A stretch of DNA of 64,000 nucleotides from Pseudomonadota bacterium (GTDB taxonomy: Bacteria; Pseudomonadota; Alphaproteobacteria; Rhizobiales; Rhizobiaceae): assembly GCA_023404095.1 (NCBI GenBank), contig JAEYDD010000075.1:62001-126000 (forward strand). Reading direction: 5' to 3'. Made by a program: the position numbers and the translations under genes. The notes under the pieces are model-generated. The model was not told the DNA's origin. It ran no database searches and was given only the letters and a program-made list of their open reading frames with translations. Position 1 is the first letter of the stretch. Each line of letters begins with the position of its first letter. This document shows positions 40,926 to 49,589 of the stretch, piece by piece.

Positions 40926-41744
40926 TCAGTTCAGCCCGAGCACGTCGAGCATGGAATAGCGTCCGGGCTTCTTGTCGCGCGCCCACAGGGCGGCCTTTAC
41001 GGCCCCCCGCGCGAAGATCGAACGGTCGAGCGCACTATGGGACAGCGTGACGGTCTCGCCTTCGCCAGCCAAAAGCACCGAATGCTCGCCGATCACAGAG
41101 CCGCCGCGCAAGGTGGCAAAGCCGATCGTGCCGGAAACGCGCGGCCCGGTGTGGCCGTCACGGACCCGGACTGAGTTTTCGGCAAGCGGGACGCCGCGGC
41201 CCTGTGCGGCGGCTTCGCCCAGCAGAAGTGCGGTGCCGGAGGGCGCATCGACCTTGTGGCGATGGTGCATTTCCACGATCTCGATGTCCCAGTCGGCCGC
41301 GTCCAGTGCCTTCGCCGCCTGCTGCGTCAGAACGCCGAGCAGGTTGACGCCGAGGCTCATGTTCCCTGACTTGACGATGCGGGCATGGCGGGCGGCAGCG
41401 GCGATCTTCACATCGTCGTCCGCCGAGCAGCCCGTCGTGCCGATCACGTGCACGATGCGTGCCTGAGCTGCGAGGGCCGCAAATTCGATCGTTGCGGCGG
41501 GAGCGGTGAAATCGAGCACGCCCTCTGCTGCGACGAAGGCCTCCAGCGGCTGGTCCGTCACCGTCACGCCGATCGGCCCGAGGCCGGCAAGTTCGCCGGC
41601 GTCCCTGCCGATGAAGGGCGAACCGGGTCGCTCGACCGCGGCAAAGAGCTGTGCACCTTTCATCGCATGGATTGTCCGGATCAGCGTCTGACCCATTCGG
41701 CCGCCTGCTCCGACCACGACAAGCTTCATGTCCGCTGCCGTCAT
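40926..41744 (-). CDS. dapB: 4-hydroxy-tetrahydrodipicolinate reductase
   Basis: 272 residues. The NAD(P)H-binding motif is VVVGAGGRMGQTLIRTI and the active-site signature is VEMHHRHKVDAPSGTALLLGE. It acts in the lysine/diaminopimelate pathway that feeds peptidoglycan and protein synthesis. Its ATG overlaps the stop of the ABC exporter gene by four bases (41741-41744), so it is translationally coupled to that gene. Confidence 0.96.
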   Translation of the reverse strand: MTAADMKLVVVGAGGRMGQTLIRTIHAMKGAQLFAAVERPGSPFIGRDAGELAGLGPIGVTVTDQPLEAFVAAEGVLDFTAPAATIEFAALAAQARIVHVIGTTGCSADDDVKIAAAARHARIVKSGNMSLGVNLLGVLTQQAAKALDAADWDIEIVEMHHRHKVDAPSGTALLLGEAAAQGRGVPLAENSVRVRDGHTGPRVSGTIGFATLRGGSVIGEHSVLLAGEGETVTLSHSALDRSIFARGAVKAALWARDKKPGRYSMLDVLGLN

Positions 41745-43555
41745 TCTCCCGCTTCCTTCTCGTTTTCCTGCACTGGGGCGCCCGGTGCCTGCAGGTTGTG
41801 CAGGCGAGCGTAGAGACCGTCGGTCCGCACGGCAAGGACGTCATGGGTGCCCTCTTCGGCGACCGTCCCGTTCTGCATGACGATGATCTTGTCGGCGTTG
41901 ACGACGGTCGACAGGCGATGGGCGATCACCACCACCGTCCGGCCGCTCATGGCGTGGTCCAGCGCCTTCTGCACGGCCTGTTCGGACTCTGTGTCGAGCG
42001 CCGAGGTCGCCTCGTCGAGCAGCAGGATCGGCGCGTTGCGCACCAGCGCACGCGCGATCGACAGCCGCTGGCGCTGGCCGCCGGAAAGCGTCACGCCGTT
42101 TTCGCCGACCGGCGTCTCGTAGCCCTGCGGCTGATCGAGGATGAAGTCGTGCGCATAGGCGAGTCTTGCTGCCTCTTCGACTTCCGCATCGCTCGCCTCC
42201 GGGCGGCCGTAGCGGATATTGTCGCGGATCGTCCCCTCGAAGAGATATGGCTGCTGGGAGACATAGGCGAGGTTGTTGCGCAGCGATTGCTTGGTGACGT
42301 TGGCAATGTCCTGGCCGTCAATCAGGATCTGCCCCGCCGCCGGATCGTAAAAGCGGGGAATGAGGCTGATGACGGTCGATTTTCCCGCACCCGACGGCCC
42401 GACGAGCGCGGTCGTCCTGCCGCCCTCGGCAATGAAGCTGACGCCGTTGAGGATGCTCTTGCCGCCATTGGCGTAGGAGAAAGACACGTCGCGGAACTCG
42501 ATCGTGGCCTGGGTGATCGCGAGCGGTTTGGCGTCCGGCTTGTCGCGCTGGTGCGGCTCGATGTCGAGGATCTCGTAGATCATCCGAGCATTGACCACGG
42601 CGCGCTCCATCTGCACCTGCAGCCGCGCCAGGCGCCGGGCCGGATCATAGGCCATCAGAAGCGCGGCGATGAAGGCGAAGAAGGCGCCTGGCAGAACCCC
42701 GCCATAGATCGCCTGATAGGCGGAATAGCCGAGCACGCTGGCGATCGCCACGCCCGCGAACGTCTCGGTCATCGGCGCCGTCCGCTCCGACAGGCGCGCG
42801 ATCCGGTTGGAGCGCTTCTCCGCCTGTTCGATGATCGTCTCCACCTTGGAGCGGAGCTGGTCCTCCATCGTGAAGGCCTTGACGATGCTGATGCCCTGGA
42901 TCGTCTCCTGGATTGCGCCGAGCACGTGGCTGTTGATGACGACGGATTCGCGGGTTGCGGACTTGAGCCGCTTGGACACGTAGCGAAGGCCGAGCAGAAG
43001 CGGCGGGGCGACGAAGAAGACGATCCCCGTCAGCAGCGGGTCCTTCGAGATCATCACGCCGATCAACGCTATCAGCGTCAGCAAATCGCGTGCGATCGAC
43101 GTCACCGTCATGTTGAGCACGTCGCGGATGCCATTGATGTTCTGGTTGATCTGCGCCGCCAGCCGTGCCGAGCGCGCCTCGCTGAAAAAACCGACGCTCA
43201 GCGACATCAGGTGCGAATAGAGCCGCCGCTGGTAGTTGGCGACGATGTTGTTGCCGATTTTCGACAGCGTGACGGCCTGGCCGTAGGTGGCGAAGCCACG
43301 CAGGATGAAGGCGACCAGGATCGCGCCGCAGATCCAGGCGACGAGGTCGGCGCGCCGGTTGGCAAACGCTTCGTTGACCACCGCTTCCATGATCCACGCG
43401 GTGAAGGCTGTGGAACCGGCAACGACGATGAGGCAGAAGATCGCGAAAACATAGCCGCGAATGTGGTCGCGACCGTTCTCCGCAATGACGCGCTTCAGAA
43501 CGCCGGTGATCGTTTCGGCACTGACGTGACGATCGGTACGGCTCTTTTCGCTCAA
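41741..43555 (-). CDS. MsbA-like ABC transporter, fused permease and ATPase
   Basis: 604 residues: a six-helix exporter domain (about 25-330) followed by an ATPase domain with Walker A GPSGAGKSTVISLIPRF, signature LSGGQRQRLSIARAL, Walker B LLLDEATSALD and switch His in IAHRLSTVV. It has the type IV (MsbA/lipid-A-like) exporter layout with two copies forming a dimer. Substrate is unknown; lipid-linked envelope material is common for relatives. It overlaps dapB by four bases and follows glk after a gap that holds a hairpin. Confidence 0.92.
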   Translation of the reverse strand: MSEKSRTDRHVSAETITGVLKRVIAENGRDHIRGYVFAIFCLIVVAGSTAFTAWIMEAVVNEAFANRRADLVAWICGAILVAFILRGFATYGQAVTLSKIGNNIVANYQRRLYSHLMSLSVGFFSEARSARLAAQINQNINGIRDVLNMTVTSIARDLLTLIALIGVMISKDPLLTGIVFFVAPPLLLGLRYVSKRLKSATRESVVINSHVLGAIQETIQGISIVKAFTMEDQLRSKVETIIEQAEKRSNRIARLSERTAPMTETFAGVAIASVLGYSAYQAIYGGVLPGAFFAFIAALLMAYDPARRLARLQVQMERAVVNARMIYEILDIEPHQRDKPDAKPLAITQATIEFRDVSFSYANGGKSILNGVSFIAEGGRTTALVGPSGAGKSTVISLIPRFYDPAAGQILIDGQDIANVTKQSLRNNLAYVSQQPYLFEGTIRDNIRYGRPEASDAEVEEAARLAYAHDFILDQPQGYETPVGENGVTLSGGQRQRLSIARALVRNAPILLLDEATSALDTESEQAVQKALDHAMSGRTVVVIAHRLSTVVNADKIIVMQNGTVAEEGTHDVLAVRTDGLYARLHNLQAPGAPVQENEKEAGE

Positions 43556-43585
43556 TAACCCATCTTTCCTGCAGCTGCGGAGGAC

Positions 43586-43603
43586 GCCCGCTCCGGAGCG
43601 GGC
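43586..43603 (-). terminator. Palindromic hairpin between glk and the ABC exporter gene
   Basis: Perfect 18-base palindrome gcccgctccggagcgggc; a 7-bp stem with a ccgg loop is the physical maximum. It lies in the 116-base gap after glk, before the exporter start. No T-tract, so it may be a weak terminator or an mRNA-stability element. Confidence 0.4.
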
Positions 43604-43671
43604 ATCTGTTGCGGCGCTCTATAGTGCCTTGCAGGCAATTTGGCGAGTCTGCCGTTTGGCAAAGCGATCGC

Positions 43672-44697
43672 CTACCGCTGCCAGTGGCGCCCTTCGCTGG
43701 TCACGCCGAAGCGATCCGGCATGCGCGCGAAGGCAGCAAGTCCTGCAAGGGCCGCCATCGGATGGGTGACGACGTAGGTCGGAATTTGTCGCAGCAACTC
43801 GCCGTGCGGGGCCTTGTCCTCGAAGGCAGCGCGAAACTCCGGCCCGCGCAACGCCGGCAGGATCTTCTGCGAGATGCCGCCGGCCAGATAGACCCCGCCT
43901 TTGGCCATGAAGATCATGGCCATGTCGCCGGCGACGCGGCCGAGGTAGGTGGAAAACAGCGAGACCGTCTCCACGGCGGCCGCATCGCTACCAGTGAGCG
44001 CGGCCGAGGTCACCGCTGCGGGAATGTCGAGCGTCGCCTCCCGCGCGTCCGCAGCGCTGATGGCGCGGTAGATGTTCATGATGCCGCGGCCGCAGAGCAG
44101 TTGCTCGGCGGAGATGCGGCCCTCTATCGGTTCCAGGAAGGGCCAGATCTGGTAATCGCGCTCGGTGCGCGGTCCCATGTCGATATGTCCGCCTTCGCCC
44201 GGAACCGGTATCCAGGCGTGCATGGCGTGGACAAGGCCGGCAACCCCGAGCCCGGTGCCGGGGCCGAGCACCGCGCGCGAGGCAACGGGATTTTCGTCCC
44301 CGCCGCCGATCTTCTCCCTGTCGCCGTCGGAAAGCGAGGCAACGGCCAGCGCCTGCGCCTCGAAGTCGTTGACGAGCAGGACTTCCTCGAAGCCGAGCTT
44401 CGCGATCATCTCGCGCGGGCGCACGACCCAATCGCAATTGGTCAACGGCACCTCGTCGCCCTCGATCGGCCCGGCCAGTGCCAGGATCGCAGAGCGAGGC
44501 TGGACCGAGGTCTTGTCGAGGATGCAGTTCTGCAGCGCATCGTCGATGTTTTCGAATTGCGCCGTCTGGATGATCGGATACTCCTTCGGCGCGGCGAAGG
44601 CGTCGAGCAGAAGCGCGAACCTGGCGTTGGTGCCGCCGATATCTCCGATCAGGATGGGAAAGGGAAAGGCGAGCTCGCCATCGTTCGACTTTGCCAT
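43672..44697 (-). CDS. glk: Glucokinase
   Basis: 341 residues of the bacterial hexokinase-fold Glk group. The ATP-binding motif near the N-terminus is LIGDIGGTNARFAL, LLVNDFEAQALAVA contains the catalytic Asp region, and GPGTGLGVAGLVH and the glucose-binding VPGEGGHIDMGP are present. It phosphorylates glucose with ATP. The methylglyoxal synthase gene lies 70 bases upstream in the same direction. Confidence 0.95.
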   Translation of the reverse strand: MAKSNDGELAFPFPILIGDIGGTNARFALLLDAFAAPKEYPIIQTAQFENIDDALQNCILDKTSVQPRSAILALAGPIEGDEVPLTNCDWVVRPREMIAKLGFEEVLLVNDFEAQALAVASLSDGDREKIGGGDENPVASRAVLGPGTGLGVAGLVHAMHAWIPVPGEGGHIDMGPRTERDYQIWPFLEPIEGRISAEQLLCGRGIMNIYRAISAADAREATLDIPAAVTSAALTGSDAAAVETVSLFSTYLGRVAGDMAMIFMAKGGVYLAGGISQKILPALRGPEFRAAFEDKAPHGELLRQIPTYVVTHPMAALAGLAAFARMPDRFGVTSEGRHWQR

Positions 44698-44767
44698 GAA
44701 ACCTGTTTCTTCCTGCGGGCGCTAGTGCCGCAATCCGTTTTCAATCCGAAAGCTTTTGCCACCGTTG

Positions 44768-45142
44768 TCAGTTGGCCGCAACCAGCCGTTCCGCCGTAGC
44801 AAGGTTCAATGCCATGGGGATGTCGTAGACGATCGCAAGCCGCATCAGTGCCTTCACATCGACGTCGTGCGGCATGGCCGTCAGCGGATCGACGAAGAAA
44901 ATCAGCATGTCGACCTCCCCGGTCGCGATCAGCGCGCCGATCTGCTGGTCGCCGCCGAGCGGTCCGCTCTTCAGGCGCGTGACATCGAGTTCCGGGCAGG
45001 CTTCCAGCACGCGCCCACCGGTCGTTCCCGTCGCGAAGATCCGGCTTTGCCGTAGCGCAGCCTCGTTGCGCCGGGCGAAATCCGCCATCTCATCCTTCTT
45101 CTCGTCGTGCGCGATAAGGGCGATGGTCTTTGGAAGCGACAT
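44768..45142 (-). CDS. mgsA: Methylglyoxal synthase
   Basis: 124 residues, shorter than the 152 of E. coli. The phosphate-binding ATGTTGG, the catalytic Asp in SGPLGGDQQIGAL (D65) and the FFVDPLTAMPHDVDVKAL block (H92, D95) are all present. It converts dihydroxyacetone phosphate to methylglyoxal, a glycolytic bypass under phosphate limitation. It is first of the leftward series with glk. A promoter-like tatagag lies about 30 bases upstream (near 45175). Confidence 0.95.
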   Translation of the reverse strand: MSLPKTIALIAHDEKKDEMADFARRNEAALRQSRIFATGTTGGRVLEACPELDVTRLKSGPLGGDQQIGALIATGEVDMLIFFVDPLTAMPHDVDVKALMRLAIVYDIPMALNLATAERLVAAN

Positions 45143-45198
45143 GGGTGGCCCCGAAATTAAATCGATTTGATGGCTCTATACAGGACCATGGTCGCGGT

Positions 45199-45249
45199 GA
45201 AAAGCCGCCTCCCGAGGAGCGTCGCGGCCCGATCCCATCCGCGGCGGCT
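45199..45249 (-). terminator. Terminator of mepA
   Basis: 7-bp arms agccgcc (45203-45209) / ggcggct (45243-45249) immediately after the mepA stop, with further pairing possible in the loop, followed on the minus strand by TTTTC. It separates mepA from mgsA. Confidence 0.6.
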
Positions 45250-45250
45250 C

Positions 45251-46315
45251 CTATTGCAGCGACGGCCGGGGCAACGGCACGGGAACGGCGAAGGAAGGCT
45301 GCGCGCCATCGGCGGCAATGACAGCGGCGATGCCGCCATCCGCGGTCTCCGTCCCCGGGGTGGAATAGGCAAGCGAGCTGCCGCCGCCATAGGTGACGTC
45401 CCGCTCCGATGCGGGGGCGGGGCCCGCCAGAACCACCGCGCAGGCCTTCGGAAGATCGGAAAGCGTGGCAAGGCGCGGCGGCTTTGCCGGCTTCTGCTCC
45501 TTCTTTGGCGTCGGCTTTGCCCAGGGTTCGTCGGTGAACCACCAGGCGAGCGACTTGTCGCAGCCGTCGCCTGCGGGCACCGCCGCCTGCCCCTTGCAGT
45601 TGGTCGAACCGGGCGGGCACTTCATGCGGATGTGGAAATGGTAGTCGTGCCCATAGATCGGGCGAACCTTGCCTAGATCGGTGCGGTCGCCGGTCCAGGT
45701 GTCGCAGAGCTTCTTCTTGATGGCCGGATTGACGAAAATGCGCTCCACCTGCGGATAGCTCGCCGCGAGCATGATCAGCCGCGCATGGCGCTCGCTCCAG
45801 GCGTTCGGATTGATCGTCAGGAACTTCTTCGGCTGCAGCATCGAGGTTGCCTGGATGCTTTCGCGCTCCTGGTAGGTCAGCGTCCGGTCCGGCATAGGCG
45901 TCAGCCAAATATCGGCGTCGAGGCCGATCTGGTGCGAGGCGTGGCCGTTCATCATCGGTCCGCCGCGCGGCTGGGCGATGTCGCCGAGAAGCAACCCGTT
46001 CCAGCCGACCTTCGCACGCGCGTCCTTCGAGAACTGTTCGATCAGCTCGATCATCGCCGGGTGTCCCCAGCGGCGGTTGCGCGAAAGCCGCATCGCCTGC
46101 CATGTCGGCCCGTCCGTCGGGATGGCCACGCCGCCGGCAAGGCAGCCCTTGGCATAGAAGCCGTAGGCCTGGGGCTGCATCACCGATGGCAGGGTCTTGC
46201 CGCCGAAAAGCTCCCGAGCCGGTCTGTCTTCGGCATGCAGCGGGGAGGCGATGGCCGCCAAAAGCGCTGCCGCGGTTCCAAGACGGGTCAGGAGTGGCTT
46301 GAACGTGGGAAGCAT
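45251..46315 (-). CDS. mepA: Penicillin-insensitive murein endopeptidase
   Basis: 354 residues from MLPTFKPLL, the start that opens the signal peptide (about 1-27, ending PLHA); an in-frame ATG 13 codons earlier is possible. The LAS-type zinc site is visible: MMNGHASHQIGLDADIWL (His and Asp ligands) and YGHDYHFHIRMKCP (distal His). It cleaves D-Ala-meso-DAP cross-links in the periplasm. It is 80 residues longer than the E. coli protein because of a Pro/Ala/Gly-rich C-terminal tail after about residue 270. Confidence 0.94.
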   Translation of the reverse strand: MLPTFKPLLTRLGTAAALLAAIASPLHAEDRPARELFGGKTLPSVMQPQAYGFYAKGCLAGGVAIPTDGPTWQAMRLSRNRRWGHPAMIELIEQFSKDARAKVGWNGLLLGDIAQPRGGPMMNGHASHQIGLDADIWLTPMPDRTLTYQERESIQATSMLQPKKFLTINPNAWSERHARLIMLAASYPQVERIFVNPAIKKKLCDTWTGDRTDLGKVRPIYGHDYHFHIRMKCPPGSTNCKGQAAVPAGDGCDKSLAWWFTDEPWAKPTPKKEQKPAKPPRLATLSDLPKACAVVLAGPAPASERDVTYGGGSSLAYSTPGTETADGGIAAVIAADGAQPSFAVPVPLPRPSLQ

Positions 46316-46409
46316 TTCGTCGTCCAGAATCGATTTTGACTGTCGTTCGGGCACGAACTAGCACGGCGCGCGCCCGGTGGGGATGAAATCTGCGATGGCA
46401 GGGGGCTGC

Positions 46410-46434
46410 AAAAAATCGCCGCTTTCATGGCGGC
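46410..46434 (-). terminator. Terminator-like hairpin in the mepA leader region
   Basis: On the minus strand: gccgc stem (46434-46430), 7-base loop, gcggc (46422-46418), then GA and six T (46415-46410). The stem is only 5 bp but GC-pure and the T-run is good. It lies upstream of mepA and not behind any minus-strand gene, which is unexpected (see findings). Confidence 0.5.
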
Positions 46435-46507
46435 TCCTGTCATTTGCCCGGATTTTGTCTAATCTTTCCGGCAGACGGTGGCGACAGTCGACAACAAGGG
46501 GCTTGGC

Positions 46508-48358
46508 ATGAAGATAGGCAAATCCGGAATTCTCAGTGCGTTCGTGCTTGTGGCGGCGGTGGCGTCGCTGGCCGCAGGGGCGAAGGCGCAGGAGAAGGCG
46601 CCGGAATGGCGGCACGGGATCTCCACCGTCGGCGAGCTCAAGTATCCGCCCGGATTTGCGCACTACAGCTACGTCAACCCCAAGGCGCCAAAGGGCGGCA
46701 CGCTTCGGCTTTCCGACGACGGCACGTTTGATTCGTTCAATCCGCTGCTTGCCAAAGGCGAGGCGGCGGCCGGCCTCAACCTTGTTTTCGACACGCTGAT
46801 GAAGTCTTCCGAGGACGAGGTCACCACCTCGTATGGTCTTCTGGCCGAGGGCGTCTCCTATCCGGACGATATCGCGTCTGCCACCTTCCGCTTGAGGCCG
46901 GAAGCCAAATGGGCGGACGGCCAGCCGGTGACGCCGGAAGACGTGATCTTTTCCTTCGAAAAAGTGATCGAGCACAATCCGCTCTACACCAACTACTACA
47001 AGCACGTCGTGTCCGTCGAAAAGACGGGGGACCGTGACGTCACCTTCCAGTTCGACGAGAAGAACAACCGCGAGCTGCCGCAGATCCTCGGCCAGTTCCC
47101 GGTCGTGCCGAAGCATTGGTGGGAGGGGAAGGACGCCTCGGGCAACCAGCGCGACATTTCGCGAACGACGCTGGAGCCGGTGATGGGATCGGGGCCCTAC
47201 AAGATCGCCGCATTCTCGCCGGGCTCGACGATCCGCTACGAACTGCGCGACGACTATTGGGGCAAGGACCTGAACGTCAACATCGGGGAGAACAATTTCG
47301 GGCGCATCGAGTATTCCTATTTCGGGGATCGCAACGTCGAGTTCGAGGCGTTCCGCGCCGGCAATGTGGACTACTGGTTCGAAAACCAGGCAAGCCGCTG
47401 GGCTACGAGCTATGACTTCCCTGCCGTAAAAGACGGGCGGGTGACGCGCGAGGAGATCGCCAACCCGTACCGCGCCACCGGCATCATGCAGGCCATGGTG
47501 CCGAACATGCGCAAGCCGATGTTCCAGGACGAGCGGGTTCGCGAGGCGCTGAGCTATGCCTTCGATTTCGAGGAACTGAACAAGACGGTGTTTTACGAGC
47601 AGTACAAGCGGGTCAACAGCTTCTTCTTCGGAACGGAGCTTGCTTCCTCCGGCCTGCCGGAAGGCAAGGAACTGGAAATCCTCACCGAGCTGAAGGATCA
47701 GGTGCCGCCGAGCGTCTTTACCACGCCGTTTGAAAATCCGGTCGGCGGCGACCCCGGCAAGCAGCGCGAGAACCTGCGCAAGGCCGTCGCGCTGCTCAAG
47801 GATGCAGGCTATGTGCTGAAGGGTAATCGTATGGTGAAGGAGGATACCGGCGAGCCGCTGTCCTTCGAGATCCTGCTGTCGAGCCCGACGCTCGAGCGCG
47901 TTGCCCTTCCATATGCCAACAATCTCAAGCGCATCGGCATCGACGCCCGGGTGCGCACCGTCGATTCATCGCAATACATCAATCGGACGCGGGCCTTCGA
48001 CTACGACATGACCTGGGTCGTCTGGGGCCAGACCCTGCATCCGGGCAACGAGCAGAGCGACTACTGGGGTTCTTCCTCGGTCGACCGCCAGGGATCAAAG
48101 AACTATGCCGGCATTTCCGATCCGGCCATCGACGCCTTGATCAACCGGATCATCTTTGCCAAGGACCGCGAAGAGCTGGTGGCAGCGACGAGAGCCCTGG
48201 ACCGTGTCTTGCTCGCCCATCACTATGTCGTGCCGATGTACTACCGCATGGCCGCGCCGATCGCCTACTGGAACCGCATTGCCAGACCGGCGGAGCTGCC
48301 GACATACGGCATCGGCTTCCCCGACGCGTGGTGGTCGACCGAGGTCAAGCCCGAGTGA
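46508..48358 (+). CDS. yejA: Periplasmic peptide-binding protein of the Yej ABC transporter
   Basis: 616 residues from MKIGKSGILSA, which opens a signal peptide (about 1-28, AKA); an upstream GTG in frame is unlikely. It is an SBP_bac_5 (family C) binding protein: HGISTVGELKYPPGFAHYSYVNP, GGTLRLSDDGTFDSFNPLL and ATFRLRPEAKWADGQPVTPEDV are typical of YejA. It delivers oligopeptides to YejBEF; YejABEF imports microcin C in E. coli and has been linked to NCR-peptide tolerance in S. meliloti. A 151-base gap precedes yejB. Confidence 0.95.
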   Translation: MKIGKSGILSAFVLVAAVASLAAGAKAQEKAPEWRHGISTVGELKYPPGFAHYSYVNPKAPKGGTLRLSDDGTFDSFNPLLAKGEAAAGLNLVFDTLMKSSEDEVTTSYGLLAEGVSYPDDIASATFRLRPEAKWADGQPVTPEDVIFSFEKVIEHNPLYTNYYKHVVSVEKTGDRDVTFQFDEKNNRELPQILGQFPVVPKHWWEGKDASGNQRDISRTTLEPVMGSGPYKIAAFSPGSTIRYELRDDYWGKDLNVNIGENNFGRIEYSYFGDRNVEFEAFRAGNVDYWFENQASRWATSYDFPAVKDGRVTREEIANPYRATGIMQAMVPNMRKPMFQDERVREALSYAFDFEELNKTVFYEQYKRVNSFFFGTELASSGLPEGKELEILTELKDQVPPSVFTTPFENPVGGDPGKQRENLRKAVALLKDAGYVLKGNRMVKEDTGEPLSFEILLSSPTLERVALPYANNLKRIGIDARVRTVDSSQYINRTRAFDYDMTWVVWGQTLHPGNEQSDYWGSSSVDRQGSKNYAGISDPAIDALINRIIFAKDREELVAATRALDRVLLAHHYVVPMYYRMAAPIAYWNRIARPAELPTYGIGFPDAWWSTEVKPE

Positions 48359-48509
48359 GTGCTTGCATTGGACCGCAGCCGCGCTCCAAATGGCAGCCAG
48401 TACGAATCACCGCCACGGCGGTCAAGGTTTATCGGGGATTTGGCGGATTGAGAGCTGACAGGGCGACAGGTGGCGGCATGGCAACCGCGATCACGCGGAG
48501 GCCCGGCTG

Positions 48510-49589
48510 ATGGGCGCCTACATCCTCAGACGCCTGCTGCTGATGATCCCGACGATCGTCGGGATCATGGCGATCTCCTTCATCGTCGTACAGTTTGCGC
48601 CAGGCGGCCCGGTCGAGCAGGTGATTTCCGATCTGACGAGCCAGGGCGGCGGCGACCGCCTGTCCGGCGGTGGCGACATGCTGCAGGACTTTTCCCAGGA
48701 TGCCTCAGGCTATCGCGGCGCCCGCGGGCTTGATCCGGAGTTCATCGCCAAGCTGGAACAGCAGTTCGGTTTCGACAAGCCGCCGCTCGAACGCTTCCTG
48801 TCGATGATGGGCAACTATATCCGCTTCGACTTCGGCGAGAGCTTCTTCCGCAACACCTCCGTCGTCGATCTGATCGTCGAGAAAATGCCGGTGTCGATCT
48901 CGCTCGGCGTCTGGATCCTGATCCTCTCCTACGCGATCTCGATCCCGCTCGGCATCAAGAAGGCGGTCTCCGACGGTTCGCCCTTCGACGTCTGGACCTC
49001 GGGTGTCATCATCGTCGGGTACGCCGTGCCCAGCTTCCTGTTCGGCATTCTGCTGATCGTCGTATTCGCGGGCGGATCCTTCTTCGACTGGTTCCCCCTG
49101 CGCGGCATCGTCTCCGACAATTTCTGGCAGTTGCCCTGGTGGCAGAAGCCGCTCGACTACCTGTGGCACATGACGCTGCCGCTGATCACGCTGCTGCTGT
49201 CGGCCTTCGCCACGACGACGCTCCTGACGAAGAACTCCTTCATCGACGAGATCAAGAAGCAGTATGTCGTCACTGCCCGCGCCAAGGGGCTCACCGAGCG
49301 CCAGGTGCTCTACGGCCACGTCTTCCGCAATGCCATGCTGATCATCATCGCCGGCTTTCCCGGCGCCTTCATCTCCGCCTTCTTCACCGGCTCGCTGCTG
49401 ATCGAATACATATTCTCGCTCGACGGCCTAGGCCGCCTTGGTTACGAAGCCGTGGTTCGTCGCGACTATCCGATCGTCTTTGCCACACTCTACATATTCT
49501 CGCTGATGGGGCTGGTCGTCAGTTTGATTTCCGACCTGATCTACACCTGGGTCGATCCCCGCATCGACTTCGAGCGGAGGGACGTGTGA
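48510..49589 (+). CDS. yejB: Yej peptide ABC transporter permease
   Basis: 359 residues with six membrane helices and the binding-protein-dependent permease EAA-type loop at YVVTARAKGLTERQVLYGHVFRNA. The N-terminus GAYILRRLLLMIPTIVGIMAISF is standard for the DppB/OppB group, and a large periplasmic insertion follows it. It pairs with YejE. Its stop overlaps the yejE start (TGATG). Confidence 0.95.
   Translation: MGAYILRRLLLMIPTIVGIMAISFIVVQFAPGGPVEQVISDLTSQGGGDRLSGGGDMLQDFSQDASGYRGARGLDPEFIAKLEQQFGFDKPPLERFLSMMGNYIRFDFGESFFRNTSVVDLIVEKMPVSISLGVWILILSYAISIPLGIKKAVSDGSPFDVWTSGVIIVGYAVPSFLFGILLIVVFAGGSFFDWFPLRGIVSDNFWQLPWWQKPLDYLWHMTLPLITLLLSAFATTTLLTKNSFIDEIKKQYVVTARAKGLTERQVLYGHVFRNAMLIIIAGFPGAFISAFFTGSLLIEYIFSLDGLGRLGYEAVVRRDYPIVFATLYIFSLMGLVVSLISDLIYTWVDPRIDFERRDV

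Noticed and set aside
41651..43558. 635-codon open frame antisense to the ABC exporter
   Set aside because: The exporter has Walker A, signature and Walker B motifs; the antisense product has none.
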